This document shows, one piece after another, positions 34,325-46,539 of a stretch of 64,000 bases of DNA; within the stretch, counting starts at the first letter, position 1; every line of letters begins with the position of its first letter. Under the pieces are notes generated by a model. That model did not search any database. It was not told the DNA's origin and saw nothing but the letters and a program-made list of their open reading frames with translations. A program made the position numbers and the translations under genes. Source of the stretch: Methylobacterium oryzae (lineage in GTDB: Bacteria > Pseudomonadota > Alphaproteobacteria > Rhizobiales > Beijerinckiaceae); contig NZ_CP090349.1 in the NCBI RefSeq assembly GCF_021398735.1, positions 3,801,001-3,865,000 of the forward strand, in the 5' to 3' direction.

Positions 34325-34656
34325 GGCTTCGAGGGCACACCCGCGTCGCCGCGTGATCGCCGGAGGGCCGTCCGCGGCCCCGCGGAACGGTCGAGCCATA
34401 CCTTCGCCACATCCCGCCGCTTCCACGACAGTGTGGTCGGTTCCGTATGCTGTCGCTCGAACCCGCCCGCACCGCTCGGTCCCGCCGGGACCGGCGGGGG
34501 CCGGATCACGACGCGGCGCTTCTTAAGCCGGCCTTCACCGTGATGCGCGACGGTGCCCCGAACTCGGGCGTGCCCGGCGCTCGGCGCGGGCTCTTGGACT
34601 GTGAGGGGCGGGGCGGGCGCGCGCGGAGCGGGCGACGCCTCGGGGAGAGTGGGGCA
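34325..34656. other. Intergenic region upstream of the TPR lipoprotein
   Basis: A 332-bp gap after purK. An open frame from 34447 runs into the TPR gene, but its product is Arg/Gly/Pro-rich with no pattern and the lipoprotein signal starts only at 34657, so I take it as leader. No terminator or RNA was recognised. It should contain the TPR gene's promoter. Confidence 0.5.
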
Positions 34657-35529
34657 ATGAACGTACGCAACCGGCTGGGACGGAAGACGGCACTGATCGG
34701 CGCGGCCTTGGTCTCGGCTGCCGGCCTCGCGGGCTGCGAGACCGTCGGCAGCGCGGCCGGTCCGCGGCAATACGCGGTCCTGGAGAAGGACACGACTGGC
34801 GCCACGAACGTCAACATCGCCTCCCTGACCGAGGTCGTGCAGCGCAACCCGAACGACGCGGCGGCCTACAACACCCGCGGCGCCGCCTACGCCCGCGCCG
34901 GCCAGTTCAACGACGCCATCGGCGACTTCACCAAGGCGATCCAGCTCGATCCGAACTCCGCCTCCGCCTACAACAACCGCGCCCTGGCGAACCGCCAGAT
35001 CGGCCGCGACGGCCCGGCGCTGCAGGACTTCTCCAAGGCGATCGGGATCGATCCGAATTACGGGCCGGCCTATATCGGCCGGGCCAATGTCGAGCGCGCG
35101 CAGGGCAACCTCGACCAGGCGCTGAACGACCTCAACGTCGCGATCCGCCTGAGCCCCGAATCCGCGCAGGCGTACCATGCCCGCGGCCTCGTGAAGCAGA
35201 AGCAGGGCCAGGACACCCAGGCGATCGCCGATTTCGACGCCGCCATCGACCGCGACCCGTTCGTGGCCGCGCCCTACGCGGCCCGCGGCCAGAGCCTGAT
35301 CGCGACCAACCAGTACGCGAAGGCGATCGAGGACTACAACGCCGCGCTCAACGTGAACGCCAAGGACGCCACCTCCTGGGCCTATCGGGGCCTCGCCTAC
35401 GAGAAGCAGGGCCAGCGCAAGGAGGCGATGGAGAACTACCAGCGCGCCTCGACGATCGACCCCAACAACACCGTCGCGCGGGCCGGCCTCGGCCGCGTGC
35501 AGGGCGGTGTCGGCACGCTGTTCAACTGA
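34657..35529 (+). CDS. TPR-repeat lipoprotein
   Basis: A 290-residue protein with a lipoprotein signal (ALIGAALVSAAGLAGC, lipid Cys about residue 25) followed by about six tetratricopeptide repeats from residue 60 on: AAAYNTRGAAYARAGQFNDA, ASAYNNRALANRQIGRDGPA, GPAYIGRANVERAQGNLDQA and so on. The repeats are of the NlpI-like sort that scaffolds envelope complexes. Predicted to be attached to the outer membrane facing the periplasm. Start ATG at 34657 has GGGGAGAGTGGGG upstream. Partners unknown. Confidence 0.88.
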   Translation: MNVRNRLGRKTALIGAALVSAAGLAGCETVGSAAGPRQYAVLEKDTTGATNVNIASLTEVVQRNPNDAAAYNTRGAAYARAGQFNDAIGDFTKAIQLDPNSASAYNNRALANRQIGRDGPALQDFSKAIGIDPNYGPAYIGRANVERAQGNLDQALNDLNVAIRLSPESAQAYHARGLVKQKQGQDTQAIADFDAAIDRDPFVAAPYAARGQSLIATNQYAKAIEDYNAALNVNAKDATSWAYRGLAYEKQGQRKEAMENYQRASTIDPNNTVARAGLGRVQGGVGTLFN

Positions 35530-35534
35530 TCGCT

Positions 35535-35624
35535 CCGTCATCGCGGGGAGCGGAGCGACGAAGGGCAGCGCGACACGTTCGAGCGTGGCGCCGCCGGATC
35601 GCTTCGCTCCGCGAGCGGAGACGG
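35535..35624. repeat. Intergenic palindromic element, type A (copy 3)
   Basis: Imperfect inverted arms beginning CCGTCATCGCGGGGAGCGGA (35535 on) and ending at 35624 with the complementary GCTTCGCTCCGCGAGCGGAG. It lies between converging genes, like copy 1, and may act as a two-way terminator. Confidence 0.65.
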
Positions 35625-35643
35625 TGCCAGCGCCCGAGGCGAA

Positions 35644-36798
35644 CTACGCCGCTAGCAGGCCGTTCTCGTCCTGCGTGATCCGGCGCAGGTGGTGGGCGGT
35701 GTCGCCGAGCTGGTACTCGATCATGGCGAGCCGCTTGAAGTGGTGGGCGCCGATATACTCGAGCGTCATGCCGATGCCGCCGTGGAGCTGGACCGCCTCC
35801 TGGCCGACGTAGCGGCAGGCCTTGTTGATCTGCACCTTCACGGCCGAGAGGGCCGCGGCCCGCGCCCCCGCGTCCGGCGTGTCCACCATCATGGCGGCGT
35901 AGAGCGCCATGGAGCGGGCCTGCTCAAGCTGGATCAGCATGTCGACGGCGCGGTGCTGCAGCGCCTGGAACGAGCCGACGCTGACGCCGAACTGCTTGCG
36001 GGTCTTGAGGTACTCCACCGTGAGCTTGTGGAGCGCGTCCATGGAGCCGACCGCCTCGGCGGCGAGCGCCGCGATCCCGTGCTCCACCACGCGCTCCAGG
36101 AGCGGCAGGCCGCCCTCCGGGTCGCCGAGCGCGGCGTCGGCCGGGAGCGTCGCGTCGGAGAAGGACACCTCGGCGGCCCGGCCGCCGTCCTGGGTCGGGT
36201 AGGCCTCGATGGCGACGCCCGCCGCGTCGGTCGGGACGAGGAACAGGCCGATCCCGCTCGGGTCGCGCCGCTCGCCCGAGACGCGGGCCGAGACCACCAT
36301 CAGGCCGGCCGCGTCGGCATTGGGCACGACGCTCTTCGCCCCGCTCAGCACGTAGCCGTCGCCGCTGCGACGGGCGGTCGTCGCCACGTCGGCGAGGTCG
36401 TAGCGGGACTGGCGCTCGGTGTGGGCGAGGGTCAGGCGGAGGTCGCCGGCGACGAGTCCCGGGACGAGGCGCTCCCGCTGCGCGGCGCTGCCGCCGAGCC
36501 GCAGGGCCGTCGAGCCCAGCACGAGGCTCGCGAGCAGGGGCTCGACCACGAGGTTGCGGCCCACCGCCTCCATGACCAGCATGGTCTCGACCGGGCCGCC
36601 GCCGAGGCCGCCCTCGTCCTCGGAGAAGGGCAGGCCGGCGACGCCGAGTTCCGCGAAGGCCGCCCAGCCGTCCTCGGGGAAGCCGAGGGGCGCCTTGAGC
36701 CGCGCCTGCCGGCTCTCCAGCGACGGGTAGAGGTCGGCGGCCAGCCGCTCGACGCTGTCGCGCAGGAGCGACTGGTCCTCGTTCAGGTCGAAATCCAT
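35644..36798 (-). CDS. pimD: Acyl-CoA dehydrogenase, PimD-like small subunit
   Basis: FAD-linked acyl-CoA dehydrogenase of 384 residues. Motifs: LGVAGLPFSEDEGGLGGGPV in the N-terminal domain, TLAHTERQSRYD in the beta domain, and YLKTRKQFGVSVGSFQALQH with QLHGGIGMTLEY in the C-terminal domain. It resembles the small subunit of pimeloyl-CoA dehydrogenase. Together with the next gene it would introduce the double bond into a dicarboxyl- or other long acyl-CoA. It is last in a leftward operon, 74 bp after the large-subunit gene. Confidence 0.88.
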   Translation of the reverse strand: MDFDLNEDQSLLRDSVERLAADLYPSLESRQARLKAPLGFPEDGWAAFAELGVAGLPFSEDEGGLGGGPVETMLVMEAVGRNLVVEPLLASLVLGSTALRLGGSAAQRERLVPGLVAGDLRLTLAHTERQSRYDLADVATTARRSGDGYVLSGAKSVVPNADAAGLMVVSARVSGERRDPSGIGLFLVPTDAAGVAIEAYPTQDGGRAAEVSFSDATLPADAALGDPEGGLPLLERVVEHGIAALAAEAVGSMDALHKLTVEYLKTRKQFGVSVGSFQALQHRAVDMLIQLEQARSMALYAAMMVDTPDAGARAAALSAVKVQINKACRYVGQEAVQLHGGIGMTLEYIGAHHFKRLAMIEYQLGDTAHHLRRITQDENGLLAA

Positions 36799-36831
36799 GG
36801 TGTTCCCTCGCGGATGTCGTCGGAGGCGCCC

Positions 36832-36850
36832 GGCACCTCAGGATGAGGGG
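36832..36850. repeat. Half copy of type B palindromic element
   Basis: The sequence GGCACCTCAGGATGAGGGG repeats the right arm of the element at 13422-13514 (CACCTCACGATGAGGG) with one change. No matching left arm is seen here. It lies in the 74-bp gap between the two acyl-CoA dehydrogenase genes. Confidence 0.4.
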
Positions 36851-36872
36851 GAGGACGGGGCGAGGCGACCGC

Positions 36873-38069
<1,197 letters not shown>

Positions 38070-38071
38070 CG

Positions 38072-39256
38072 TCAGCCTCCGATCTCGAACAGGCCGGCGC
38101 AGCCCTGGCCGCCGGCGACGCACATGGTCACGACGGCGTAGCGCGCGCCGCGGCGGCGGCCCTCCAGCAGGGCGTGGCCGACAAGCCGCGCCCCCGACAT
38201 GCCGAACGGGTGGCCGACCGCGATGGCGCCGCCGTTGACGTTGACCTTCTCGGGGTCGATCCCGAGCGTGTCCCGGCAGTAGACAGACTGGGACGCGAAG
38301 GCCTCGTTCAGCTCCCACAGGTCGATGTCGGCGACGCGCAGGCCCTGGCGCTCGAGGAGCCGCGGCACCGCGAAGACCGGGCCGATGCCCATCTCGTCCG
38401 GCCCGCAGCCCGCCGAGGCGAAGCCCCGGAAGATGCCCAGCGGTTCGAGGCCGCGCCGCGCAGCCTCGTCGGCCGACATCAGCACGCTGGCCGAGGCCCC
38501 GTCCGAGAGCTGGCTGGCATTGCCCGCCGTGATGAAGGCCCCCTCCCCGCGCACGGGCTTGAGCTTGGCGAGACCCTCCAGGGTCGTGTCCGGGCGGTTG
38601 CCCTCGTCCCTGGCGAGCCGCGTCTCGACCTCCCGGGTCTCGCCGGTGGCCTTGTCGGTCACCGCCATGACGGCGCTCATCGGGACGATCTCGTCGTCGA
38701 ACAGCCCGCGTTCCTGCGCCGCCGCGGTCCGTCGCTGGCTCTCCAGGGCGAAGTGGTCCTGCGCCTCCCGGGAGATCCGATAGCGCTCCGCCACGATGTC
38801 GGCGGTCTCGATCATCGGCATGTAGATCGCCGGCAGATGCGCCTCCAGCCACGCGTTGCGGGTCAGCTCCCGCTGGACCTTCGGCTGGACGAGGCTGATC
38901 GACTCGACGCCGCCGGCCACTGCCACCGGCACACCGTCGAGGATGATCCGGTGCGCCGCGCTGGCGATCGCCTCCAGGCCCGAGGCGCAGAAGCGCGAGA
39001 CGGTGACGCCGGCCGACTCGACCGGGATCCCCGCCACCAGGGCGGCGTGGCGGGCGACGTTGCCGCCCGTGGCATTCTCGGGATAGCCGCAGCCGAGCAC
39101 CACCTCCTCGACGGCCGCGGGCTCCAGGGACGCCCGGTCCAGGGCGCCGCGGATCGCGTGGGCCGCGAGGTCGGCGCCGCGGGTGAGGTTCAGCGCGCCG
39201 CGATGCGCCTTGCCGATGGGCGTGCGGGCAGTCGAGACGATCACCGCGTCGGTCAT
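38072..39256 (-). CDS. pimB: Acetyl-CoA acyltransferase (thiolase), PimB-like
   Basis: Degradative thiolase of 394 residues that cleaves 3-ketoacyl-CoA to acetyl-CoA and a shortened acyl-CoA. The nucleophile is C90 ([12 protein letters not shown]); the second active-site set is in [20 protein letters not shown] and the C-terminal [13 protein letters not shown]. It sits between the bifunctional enzyme (14 bp gap) and the large dehydrogenase, completing beta-oxidation in this operon. Confidence 0.95.
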   Translation of the reverse strand: MTDAVIVSTARTPIGKAHRGALNLTRGADLAAHAIRGALDRASLEPAAVEEVVLGCGYPENATGGNVARHAALVAGIPVESAGVTVSRFCASGLEAIASAAHRIILDGVPVAVAGGVESISLVQPKVQRELTRNAWLEAHLPAIYMPMIETADIVAERYRISREAQDHFALESQRRTAAAQERGLFDDEIVPMSAVMAVTDKATGETREVETRLARDEGNRPDTTLEGLAKLKPVRGEGAFITAGNASQLSDGASASVLMSADEAARRGLEPLGIFRGFASAGCGPDEMGIGPVFAVPRLLERQGLRVADIDLWELNEAFASQSVYCRDTLGIDPEKVNVNGGAIAVGHPFGMSGARLVGHALLEGRRRGARYAVVTMCVAGGQGCAGLFEIGG

Positions 39257-39270
39257 GATCGCTCTCCCGC

Positions 39271-41340
<2,070 letters not shown>

Positions 41341-41356
41341 CCGATACTCCCTGTTG

Positions 41357-41371
41357 TTCTGCAATGCAGAA
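41357..41371. promoter_or_regulatory. Operator 1: perfect 15-bp palindrome TTCTGCAATGCAGAA
   Basis: 7-bp arms around one base, 16 bp upstream of the pimF-like start. The shape (7-1-7) is that of the E. coli IclR box. Bound RNA polymerase for the leftward operon would be blocked or assisted here. Confidence 0.75.
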
Positions 41372-41459
41372 TAAATGTCCGCATTTCGGCGGGATGTTGG
41401 TCCGAGTGCCCGCCAGCGTCAAGGATGGGCAGGGTCTGTCATCGGGGTGCAGCCAACTG

Positions 41460-41474
41460 TTCTGCAGTGCAGAA
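41460..41474. promoter_or_regulatory. Operator 2: perfect 15-bp palindrome TTCTGCAGTGCAGAA
   Basis: Identical to operator 1 except for the central base. The centres are 103 bp apart, near ten helical turns, so two bound dimers would lie on the same face and could loop. Flanking bases agree too (TG before, AA/W after). It lies about 200 bp before the rightward NMO-like gene. Confidence 0.75.
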
Positions 41475-41677
41475 AAGCGTCGCCTCGGCCGTTTGACCCG
41501 CGGCCCGGGGCCATGCCATCACAACGGCCCTTAACGAGACTCGGTTGCGGATGCCGCCCGGCGCGCGAAGGCCGGGCCGCCGGAGGCACGGGGGAGGATC
41601 GCGGTGCGCGGCAAGGATCGGGGCGAGCGGCCCGGGGGCGCCTGTCCGGCGCGGGTTCCGGCAGCGGGGAGCGGGCG

Positions 41678-42706
41678 GTGAGCGACGGTCCCGAGCGCGA
41701 CCCGGGCGGGCGCCTGCCCGAGATCCTGCGCGGCCGGCTCGCCCTGCCGGTGATCTGCGCCCCGATGTTCATCGTCTCCGGCCCGGAGCTGGTCATCGCC
41801 CAGTGCCTGTCCGGGGTCGTCGGCTCCTTCCCCGCGCTGAATGCCCGGCCGGCCGAACTCCTCGACGCGTGGCTCGCGCGGATCACGCAGACGCTCGCGG
41901 AGGCCCGCGCCGCCGACCCGTCGCGGCGGGTCGCGCCGTTCGCGGTGAACCAGATCGTCCACGCCTCCAACGACCGGCTGGCGCAGGATGTCGAGGCCTG
42001 CGTGCGGCACCGTGTGCCGATCATCATCACCTCCCTGCGGGCGCCGGACGCGGTGATCCGCCCGGTCCACGCCTATGGCGGGGTGGTGTTCCACGACGTC
42101 ACCAATGTCCGCCACGCCGAGAAGGCGCTGGAGGCCGGCGTCGACGGGCTGATCCTGGTCTGCGCCGGGGCGGGCGGCCACGCGGGGACACTGAGCCCCT
42201 TCGCCCTGGTGGGCGAGATCCGGCGGTTCTACGACGGGCCGCTGATCCTGTCGGGGGCGATCACCTCGGGCTCCGCGATTCTGGCGGCCCAGGCCATGGG
42301 TGCCGACCTCGCCTACATGGGCACCCGCTTCATCGCCACCCGGGAGGCGAACGCGGCGGCGGCCTACAAGGACATGATCGCCGGCAGCGCGGCCGCCGAC
42401 ATCCTCTACACCCCCTACTTCACCGGCGTTCCGGGCAACTACCTGACGCCGAGCATCCGCGCCGCCGGGCTCGATCCCGAGGCCCTGCCGGTGCGCGACA
42501 AGACCGCGATGGACTTCGGCAGCGCCAGCGTGAAGGCGTGGCGCGACGTCTGGGGCGCCGGCCAGGGTGTCGGCACCATCGCGGACGCGCCGGCGACCGC
42601 CGACCTCGTCGCCCGGCTCGCCCGGGAATACGCGGCGGCGCGGGCGCGGACGGCCGGCCAGTCCGCGGACTACGTTGCGGACCGCGACGGCGGTGCCGTT
42701 CCGTGA
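41678..42706 (+). CDS. Nitronate monooxygenase-like FMN oxidoreductase (second)
   Basis: TIM-barrel flavoprotein of 342 residues in the NMO/2-nitropropane dioxygenase family: [58 protein letters not shown], and [23 protein letters not shown] at 41678 has GGGGAG six bases before it. It overlaps the enoyl-CoA hydratase gene (GTGA) and is therefore part of an acyl-CoA operon, so it may act on a nitro- or unsaturated acyl substrate rather than free nitroalkanes. That is inference; the family is broad. Confidence 0.87.
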   Translation: MSDGPERDPGGRLPEILRGRLALPVICAPMFIVSGPELVIAQCLSGVVGSFPALNARPAELLDAWLARITQTLAEARAADPSRRVAPFAVNQIVHASNDRLAQDVEACVRHRVPIIITSLRAPDAVIRPVHAYGGVVFHDVTNVRHAEKALEAGVDGLILVCAGAGGHAGTLSPFALVGEIRRFYDGPLILSGAITSGSAILAAQAMGADLAYMGTRFIATREANAAAAYKDMIAGSAAADILYTPYFTGVPGNYLTPSIRAAGLDPEALPVRDKTAMDFGSASVKAWRDVWGAGQGVGTIADAPATADLVARLAREYAAARARTAGQSADYVADRDGGAVP

Positions 42707-43440
42707 GCGTCCGCCTCGCCGATCCGGAGCCCGGGATCCGGCTCGTCACGATCGACCGGCCGGACCGGCGCAACGCCCTCGACCGGGCGACCTACGCGGG
42801 CCTGACCGACGCCCTGGAGGCCGCGGGACGGGACGCGGAGGTGCGCGCCCTGGTCCTCACCGGCGCGGGCGGCTGCTTCACCGCCGGCAACGATCTCAAG
42901 GATTTCCAGGACGTCGAGACCGGGGGCGACAGTCCCGGCCTCACCTTCCTCAAGGCCCTGCGCGCCTGCCCGCTCCCGGTCGTGGCCGCCGTGGAGGGCC
43001 ACGCGGTCGGCATCGGCACGACGCTGCTGCTCCACTGCGACCTCGCCTACGCGGGGGACGGGGCACGGTTCCGCCTGCCCTTCACGGCCCTGGGCCTCAG
43101 CCCGGAGGGCGGGTCGAGCTACCTTTTGCCCCTGGTGGCGGGATCGAAGCGCGCCGCCGAGCTGCTGATGCTCGGCGAGCCCTTCACGGCCGCGGACGCC
43201 GCCGCGGCCGGCCTGATCAACGCCGCCGTCCCGGCCGGGACGGCCCTGGAGACCGCGCTCGCCAAGGCGCGCGCGCTCGCCGTCCTGCCTCGGGTCTCGA
43301 TCGCCGCCACCAAGCAGGCGCTGCGGCGCGGCCACGACGACAGCGTCGCCCGCGCGCTCGACGCCGAGGCGGAGGTCTTCCACGCTCTCCGCCGCGGTCC
43401 GGCGGCGCAGGCGGCCTTCGCGGCGTTCCTGCGCCGATGA
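42703..43440 (+). CDS. Enoyl-CoA hydratase/isomerase family protein
   Basis: Crotonase-fold enzyme of 245 residues. GTG start at 42703 overlaps the previous stop. The oxyanion-hole motifs are [13 protein letters not shown] and [20 protein letters not shown]; the second region is [17 protein letters not shown], with Glu in the position of a catalytic acid. It would hydrate or isomerise an enoyl-CoA. Its stop overlaps the IclR gene (ATGA). Confidence 0.9.
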   Translation: MSVRLADPEPGIRLVTIDRPDRRNALDRATYAGLTDALEAAGRDAEVRALVLTGAGGCFTAGNDLKDFQDVETGGDSPGLTFLKALRACPLPVVAAVEGHAVGIGTTLLLHCDLAYAGDGARFRLPFTALGLSPEGGSSYLLPLVAGSKRAAELLMLGEPFTAADAAAAGLINAAVPAGTALETALAKARALAVLPRVSIAATKQALRRGHDDSVARALDAEAEVFHALRRGPAAQAAFAAFLRR

Positions 43441-44291
43441 GCGGGCGGATGGAGGTGGAGGCCGGCCCGCGCGCCGGATCCGACATCGGGCTCGACACGG
43501 CCGAGCCCGACGCGGCCGGCGCCGGCGCGAAGGAGGACCGGCACTTCGTCACGGCCCTGGCCCGGGGGCTGTCGGTGCTCGCCTGCTTCGGCCCGGGGCG
43601 CACGAGCCTCGCCAACCACGACATCGCGGAGGCCTGCGGCCTGCCGCGCTCCACCGTGTCGCGGCTGACCTACACGCTGACCAAGCTCGGCTACCTGCAG
43701 CACATGGCCGAGCTCGGCCGCTACCGACTCGGCACCGCCACCATCGCGCTGAGCTCGGCCGCCCTGGGCGGCCTCGACGTCCGCGCCATCGCCCGGCCGG
43801 TGCTGCGCGCGGTTGCGGAGGCGGCCAACGCCTCGGTCGGCCTCGGGGTGCGGGACCGGCTCAGCATGCGCTACGTCGACTGCCAGCGCGGCCCGGCGGC
43901 GATCTCGCTCAACCTCGACACCGGCTCGCGCATCTCGCTGGCCCGCAGCGCAATGGGCCGCGCCTACGTGGCGGTCTGCCCGGACCGGGAGCGCGCGGGC
44001 ATCTACGAGGACCTGAAGGCGCTGGATCCCGTGGCCTGGCCGGTGCTGCGCGCCGGCCTCGACCGCGCGGTGGAGGAGCACCGGGAACTCGGCTGCTGCA
44101 CCTCGTTCGGCGAGTGGCAGGAGACGGTCTGCGCCATCGCGGTGGGGTTCCATCCCGGCGGCGGGCTGCCGCCCATGTCGGTCAATTGCGGTGCCCCCAC
44201 CGTCATCACCGACGCGCGCTTCCTCCTGGAGGTGGCGCGCCCGAGACTGATCGACGCCGTGCGCAGCCTCGACGGCGTCATGGGAGCCTGA
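43437..44291 (+). CDS. IclR family transcriptional regulator
   Basis: A 284-residue regulator: helix-turn-helix at about residues 38-95 ([38 protein letters not shown]) and the IclR effector domain after it ([39 protein letters not shown]). It is co-transcribed in the rightward operon and most likely binds the two TTCTGCANTGCAGAA sites in the divergent promoter, controlling both operons together. The N-terminus has a 35-residue acidic, Ala/Gly-rich extension. The PobR/PcaR-type IclR proteins sense aromatic acids; the ligand here is unknown. Confidence 0.93.
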   Translation: MSGRMEVEAGPRAGSDIGLDTAEPDAAGAGAKEDRHFVTALARGLSVLACFGPGRTSLANHDIAEACGLPRSTVSRLTYTLTKLGYLQHMAELGRYRLGTATIALSSAALGGLDVRAIARPVLRAVAEAANASVGLGVRDRLSMRYVDCQRGPAAISLNLDTGSRISLARSAMGRAYVAVCPDRERAGIYEDLKALDPVAWPVLRAGLDRAVEEHRELGCCTSFGEWQETVCAIAVGFHPGGGLPPMSVNCGAPTVITDARFLLEVARPRLIDAVRSLDGVMGA

Positions 44292-44302
44292 GGACCATCG
44301 CG

Positions 44303-45511
44303 ATGGATGCCGTTGCCGACCTGCCGCTCGCCGGAATCCGCGTCCTCGACCTGTCCCGGGTCCTGGCGGGACCCTGGTGCGCGCAGGTGCTGGGCGATCT
44401 CGGCGCCGACGTGATCAAGGTGGAGCACCCGGAGCGCGGCGACGACACCCGCGACTGGGGCGTGCCGACGAGCCCCGGCAACACCTCGTATTTCGACAGC
44501 GTGAACCGCAACAAGCGCTCGATCGGCGTCGACCTCGCCACGCCGGAGGGGCTGGCGATCGTCAAGGCGCTCGCCCGCGAGAGCGACGTGCTGGTCCAGA
44601 ACTTCAAGACCGGCGGGGCCGAGAAGCTCGGCCTCGGCTACGCGGACCTGTCGGCGGAGAATTCCGGCCTGATCTACTGCTCGATCGCCGGCTACAGCTC
44701 CGACGGCTCCGAGGCCGGCCGGCCCGGCTACGACCTCGTGGTCCAGGGCGAATCCGGCGTGATGGCGCTCAACGGCGAGGCCGGGGGACCGCCCCTCAAG
44801 TTCGGGGTCGCGGCGGTCGACCTGTTCACCGGCCAGTTCGCCGCCCAGGCGGTGCTGGCGGCCCTGTACCAGCGGGAGCGGACCGGGCGCGGCCGGACCG
44901 TCGACCTCGCCCTGTTCGATTGCGGCGTGGCGCTGACCTCCTATTACGGCCTGGAGGCGCTCGCCCGGGGGATCGATCCGCCCCGCTACGGCAACGCCCA
45001 CCCGTCGATCGTGCCCTACGGGGTGTTCGAGGCCGGCGACGGGCCGGTGGTGATCACGGTCGGCAACAACGGGCAGTACCGCCGCTTCTGCGAGCAGGTG
45101 CTGGAGCGGCCGGACTGGGTCGCGGACCCGCGCTTCGCCACCAACCTCGACCGGTCGCGCAACCGCGCCGCCTTCATCCCCGTGCTCGAGGCCGAGCTCG
45201 CCAAGTGGGAGCGCGCGCCGCTGATCGCCCGGCTCCGGGCGGCGGGCATCCCCTGCGGCGAGGTGATGGGCCTGCGCGAGGCGCTCACCTGCGACCGCGC
45301 CCGGGAGGCCGGGCTGGTGGTCGCGGCACCGGGGACGGCATCCGCGACCGCCCACGTCATCGCCCCACCCTACCGGCTCGACGGCCGCCGGCTGCCGGTG
45401 CGGCGCATGCCGCCGGGCCTCGGGGATTCGAGCGCCGAGATCCTGGCGGAACAGCTGGAGTATCCCGAGGACGCGCGCGACGCGCTGCGGGCCAAGGGCG
45501 TGGTCCGGTAG
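44303..45511 (+). CDS. Family III CoA transferase (CaiB/BaiF type)
   Basis: CoA transferase of 402 residues that moves CoA between organic acids. N-terminal LAGIRVLDLSRVLAGPWCAQ and LGADVIKVEHPERGDDTRDW are standard, and D144 in RPGYDLVVQGESG is the catalytic aspartate. It starts 11 bp after the IclR gene and ends the operon. It could activate the acid fed to the pathway, which would explain the missing PimA-type ligase. Confidence 0.92.
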   Translation: MDAVADLPLAGIRVLDLSRVLAGPWCAQVLGDLGADVIKVEHPERGDDTRDWGVPTSPGNTSYFDSVNRNKRSIGVDLATPEGLAIVKALARESDVLVQNFKTGGAEKLGLGYADLSAENSGLIYCSIAGYSSDGSEAGRPGYDLVVQGESGVMALNGEAGGPPLKFGVAAVDLFTGQFAAQAVLAALYQRERTGRGRTVDLALFDCGVALTSYYGLEALARGIDPPRYGNAHPSIVPYGVFEAGDGPVVITVGNNGQYRRFCEQVLERPDWVADPRFATNLDRSRNRAAFIPVLEAELAKWERAPLIARLRAAGIPCGEVMGLREALTCDRAREAGLVVAAPGTASATAHVIAPPYRLDGRRLPVRRMPPGLGDSSAEILAEQLEYPEDARDALRAKGVVR

Positions 45512-45543
45512 TCAGGCCGTCGCCGGCCGGCGCGTGACGTGGG

Positions 45544-45921
45544 CTAGCGCAGCACGCCCTCGGCGAGGGCCCGCTGGATGCCCCGGACATCCGCGCCCTT
45601 CTTCAAGGTCCGCTGGATCGGCTCCGCCGCCCCCGAGACCCAGATCTTCAACTCGGCGTCGAGGTCGAACGTGCCGGCGGTCTCGACCGAGAAACGCACG
45701 ATCGCGCGGTACGGCACCGACAGGAACTCGACCTTGCTGCCGGTCACGCCCTGGACGTCGATCAGGATGACGCGGCGCTCGGTGAACACGAACACGTCCC
45801 GGATGATCTTGAAGGCGAGCCGCGCCGTCTCGCCCTCGATCAGGATGCCGTCGAGCCGGCGCTCCAGGGAGGCCGCGTCGACGGCCGAGCCGTGTCCGAG
45901 CAATCCGTCCAGTAGGCCCAT
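45544..45921 (-). CDS. PH domain-containing protein (bPH_1/YvbH-like)
   Basis: A 125-residue cytosolic protein that is almost wholly a bacterial pleckstrin-homology domain: ILIEGETARLAFKIIRDVFV, FTERRVILIDVQGVTGSKVE, FLSVPYRAIVRFSVETAGTF and the C-terminal helix GADVRGIQRALAEGVL. The family is small, widespread and of unknown function. It converges with the CoA transferase gene. Confidence 0.85.
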   Translation of the reverse strand: MGLLDGLLGHGSAVDAASLERRLDGILIEGETARLAFKIIRDVFVFTERRVILIDVQGVTGSKVEFLSVPYRAIVRFSVETAGTFDLDAELKIWVSGAAEPIQRTLKKGADVRGIQRALAEGVLR

Positions 45922-45995
45922 GGCCGCTCATCTCGTGCTGGTCCGCGTCGATGCCGAGGATGGCGCCTGAGCGTCGCCGCGGCAACCGCCCGCCG

Positions 45996-46463
45996 TCAGG
46001 CGCAGGTCGAGGCGTCCGACGGCCTGTCGGGCCGGCACCGGGCGTCGAAGCTTCGCGCGAGCTCGGCGAGGCTGACGGAACCGAGCCGCGCGACCAGGAG
46101 CGCCTCGGCCTCGCGCAGCGTGTCCTCGACCGCCGCGTTGACGACCTTCTCGACCGCGCAGGCCGGGTTCGCGCGATCGCTGCCGATCGCGAAGATGCGG
46201 GGGCCGCCGACCGCGCGGTGGACGTCGAGCAGCGAGACCGCGTTCAGGTCCGCCGCGATGGACCATCCGCCGCCGTGCCCCTTCTCGGATTTCACGTAGC
46301 CCGCGTTCCGGAGCCCGGCCATCGTCCGCCGGACGACCACCGGGTTCGTCCCGAGCATCCGCCCGATCGCCTCGGACGTCATCGGTCCGTCGTGGCGGGC
46401 CATGTGAAGCAGCACATGGAGCGTCCGGGAGAGGCGGCTATCGGTGCGCACCCGCCGATCCAT
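45996..46463 (-). CDS. Rrf2 family transcriptional regulator
   Basis: A 155-residue winged-helix regulator: TDSRLSRTLHVLLHMARHDG at the N-terminus, recognition helix region TNPVVVRRTMAGLRNAGYVK and the GHGGGWSIAADLNAVSLLDV wing. The central region has a single Cys (NPACAVEK) rather than the three-Cys Fe-S cluster of IscR/NsrR; two further Cys are at the C-terminus. It may thus sense redox by thiol chemistry or a small ligand, like YwnA-type members. It diverges from a methyltransferase gene across a 27-bp dyad. Confidence 0.9.
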   Translation of the reverse strand: MDRRVRTDSRLSRTLHVLLHMARHDGPMTSEAIGRMLGTNPVVVRRTMAGLRNAGYVKSEKGHGGGWSIAADLNAVSLLDVHRAVGGPRIFAIGSDRANPACAVEKVVNAAVEDTLREAEALLVARLGSVSLAELARSFDARCRPDRPSDASTCA

Positions 46464-46495
46464 CACACCGGGCCCGGGATTGGCAACCGTGCCGC

Positions 46496-46522
46496 ATCAC
46501 GATACTTATCAAGTTACGTGAT
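46496..46522. promoter_or_regulatory. 27-bp imperfect dyad between Rrf2 and methyltransferase genes
   Basis: Outer arms ATCACG/CGTGAT and inner arms ACTT/AAGT are symmetric about position 46509. The region is strikingly AT-rich for this genome. It is centred in the 76-bp divergent promoter and is the likely Rrf2 operator. Confidence 0.65.
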
Positions 46523-46539
46523 AGAGCGGAGCCGAAGCG

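Noticed and set aside
34447..34656. N-terminal extension of the TPR protein
   Set aside because: The residues before 34657 are Arg/Gly/Pro-rich without pattern, and the lipoprotein signal begins at 34657.
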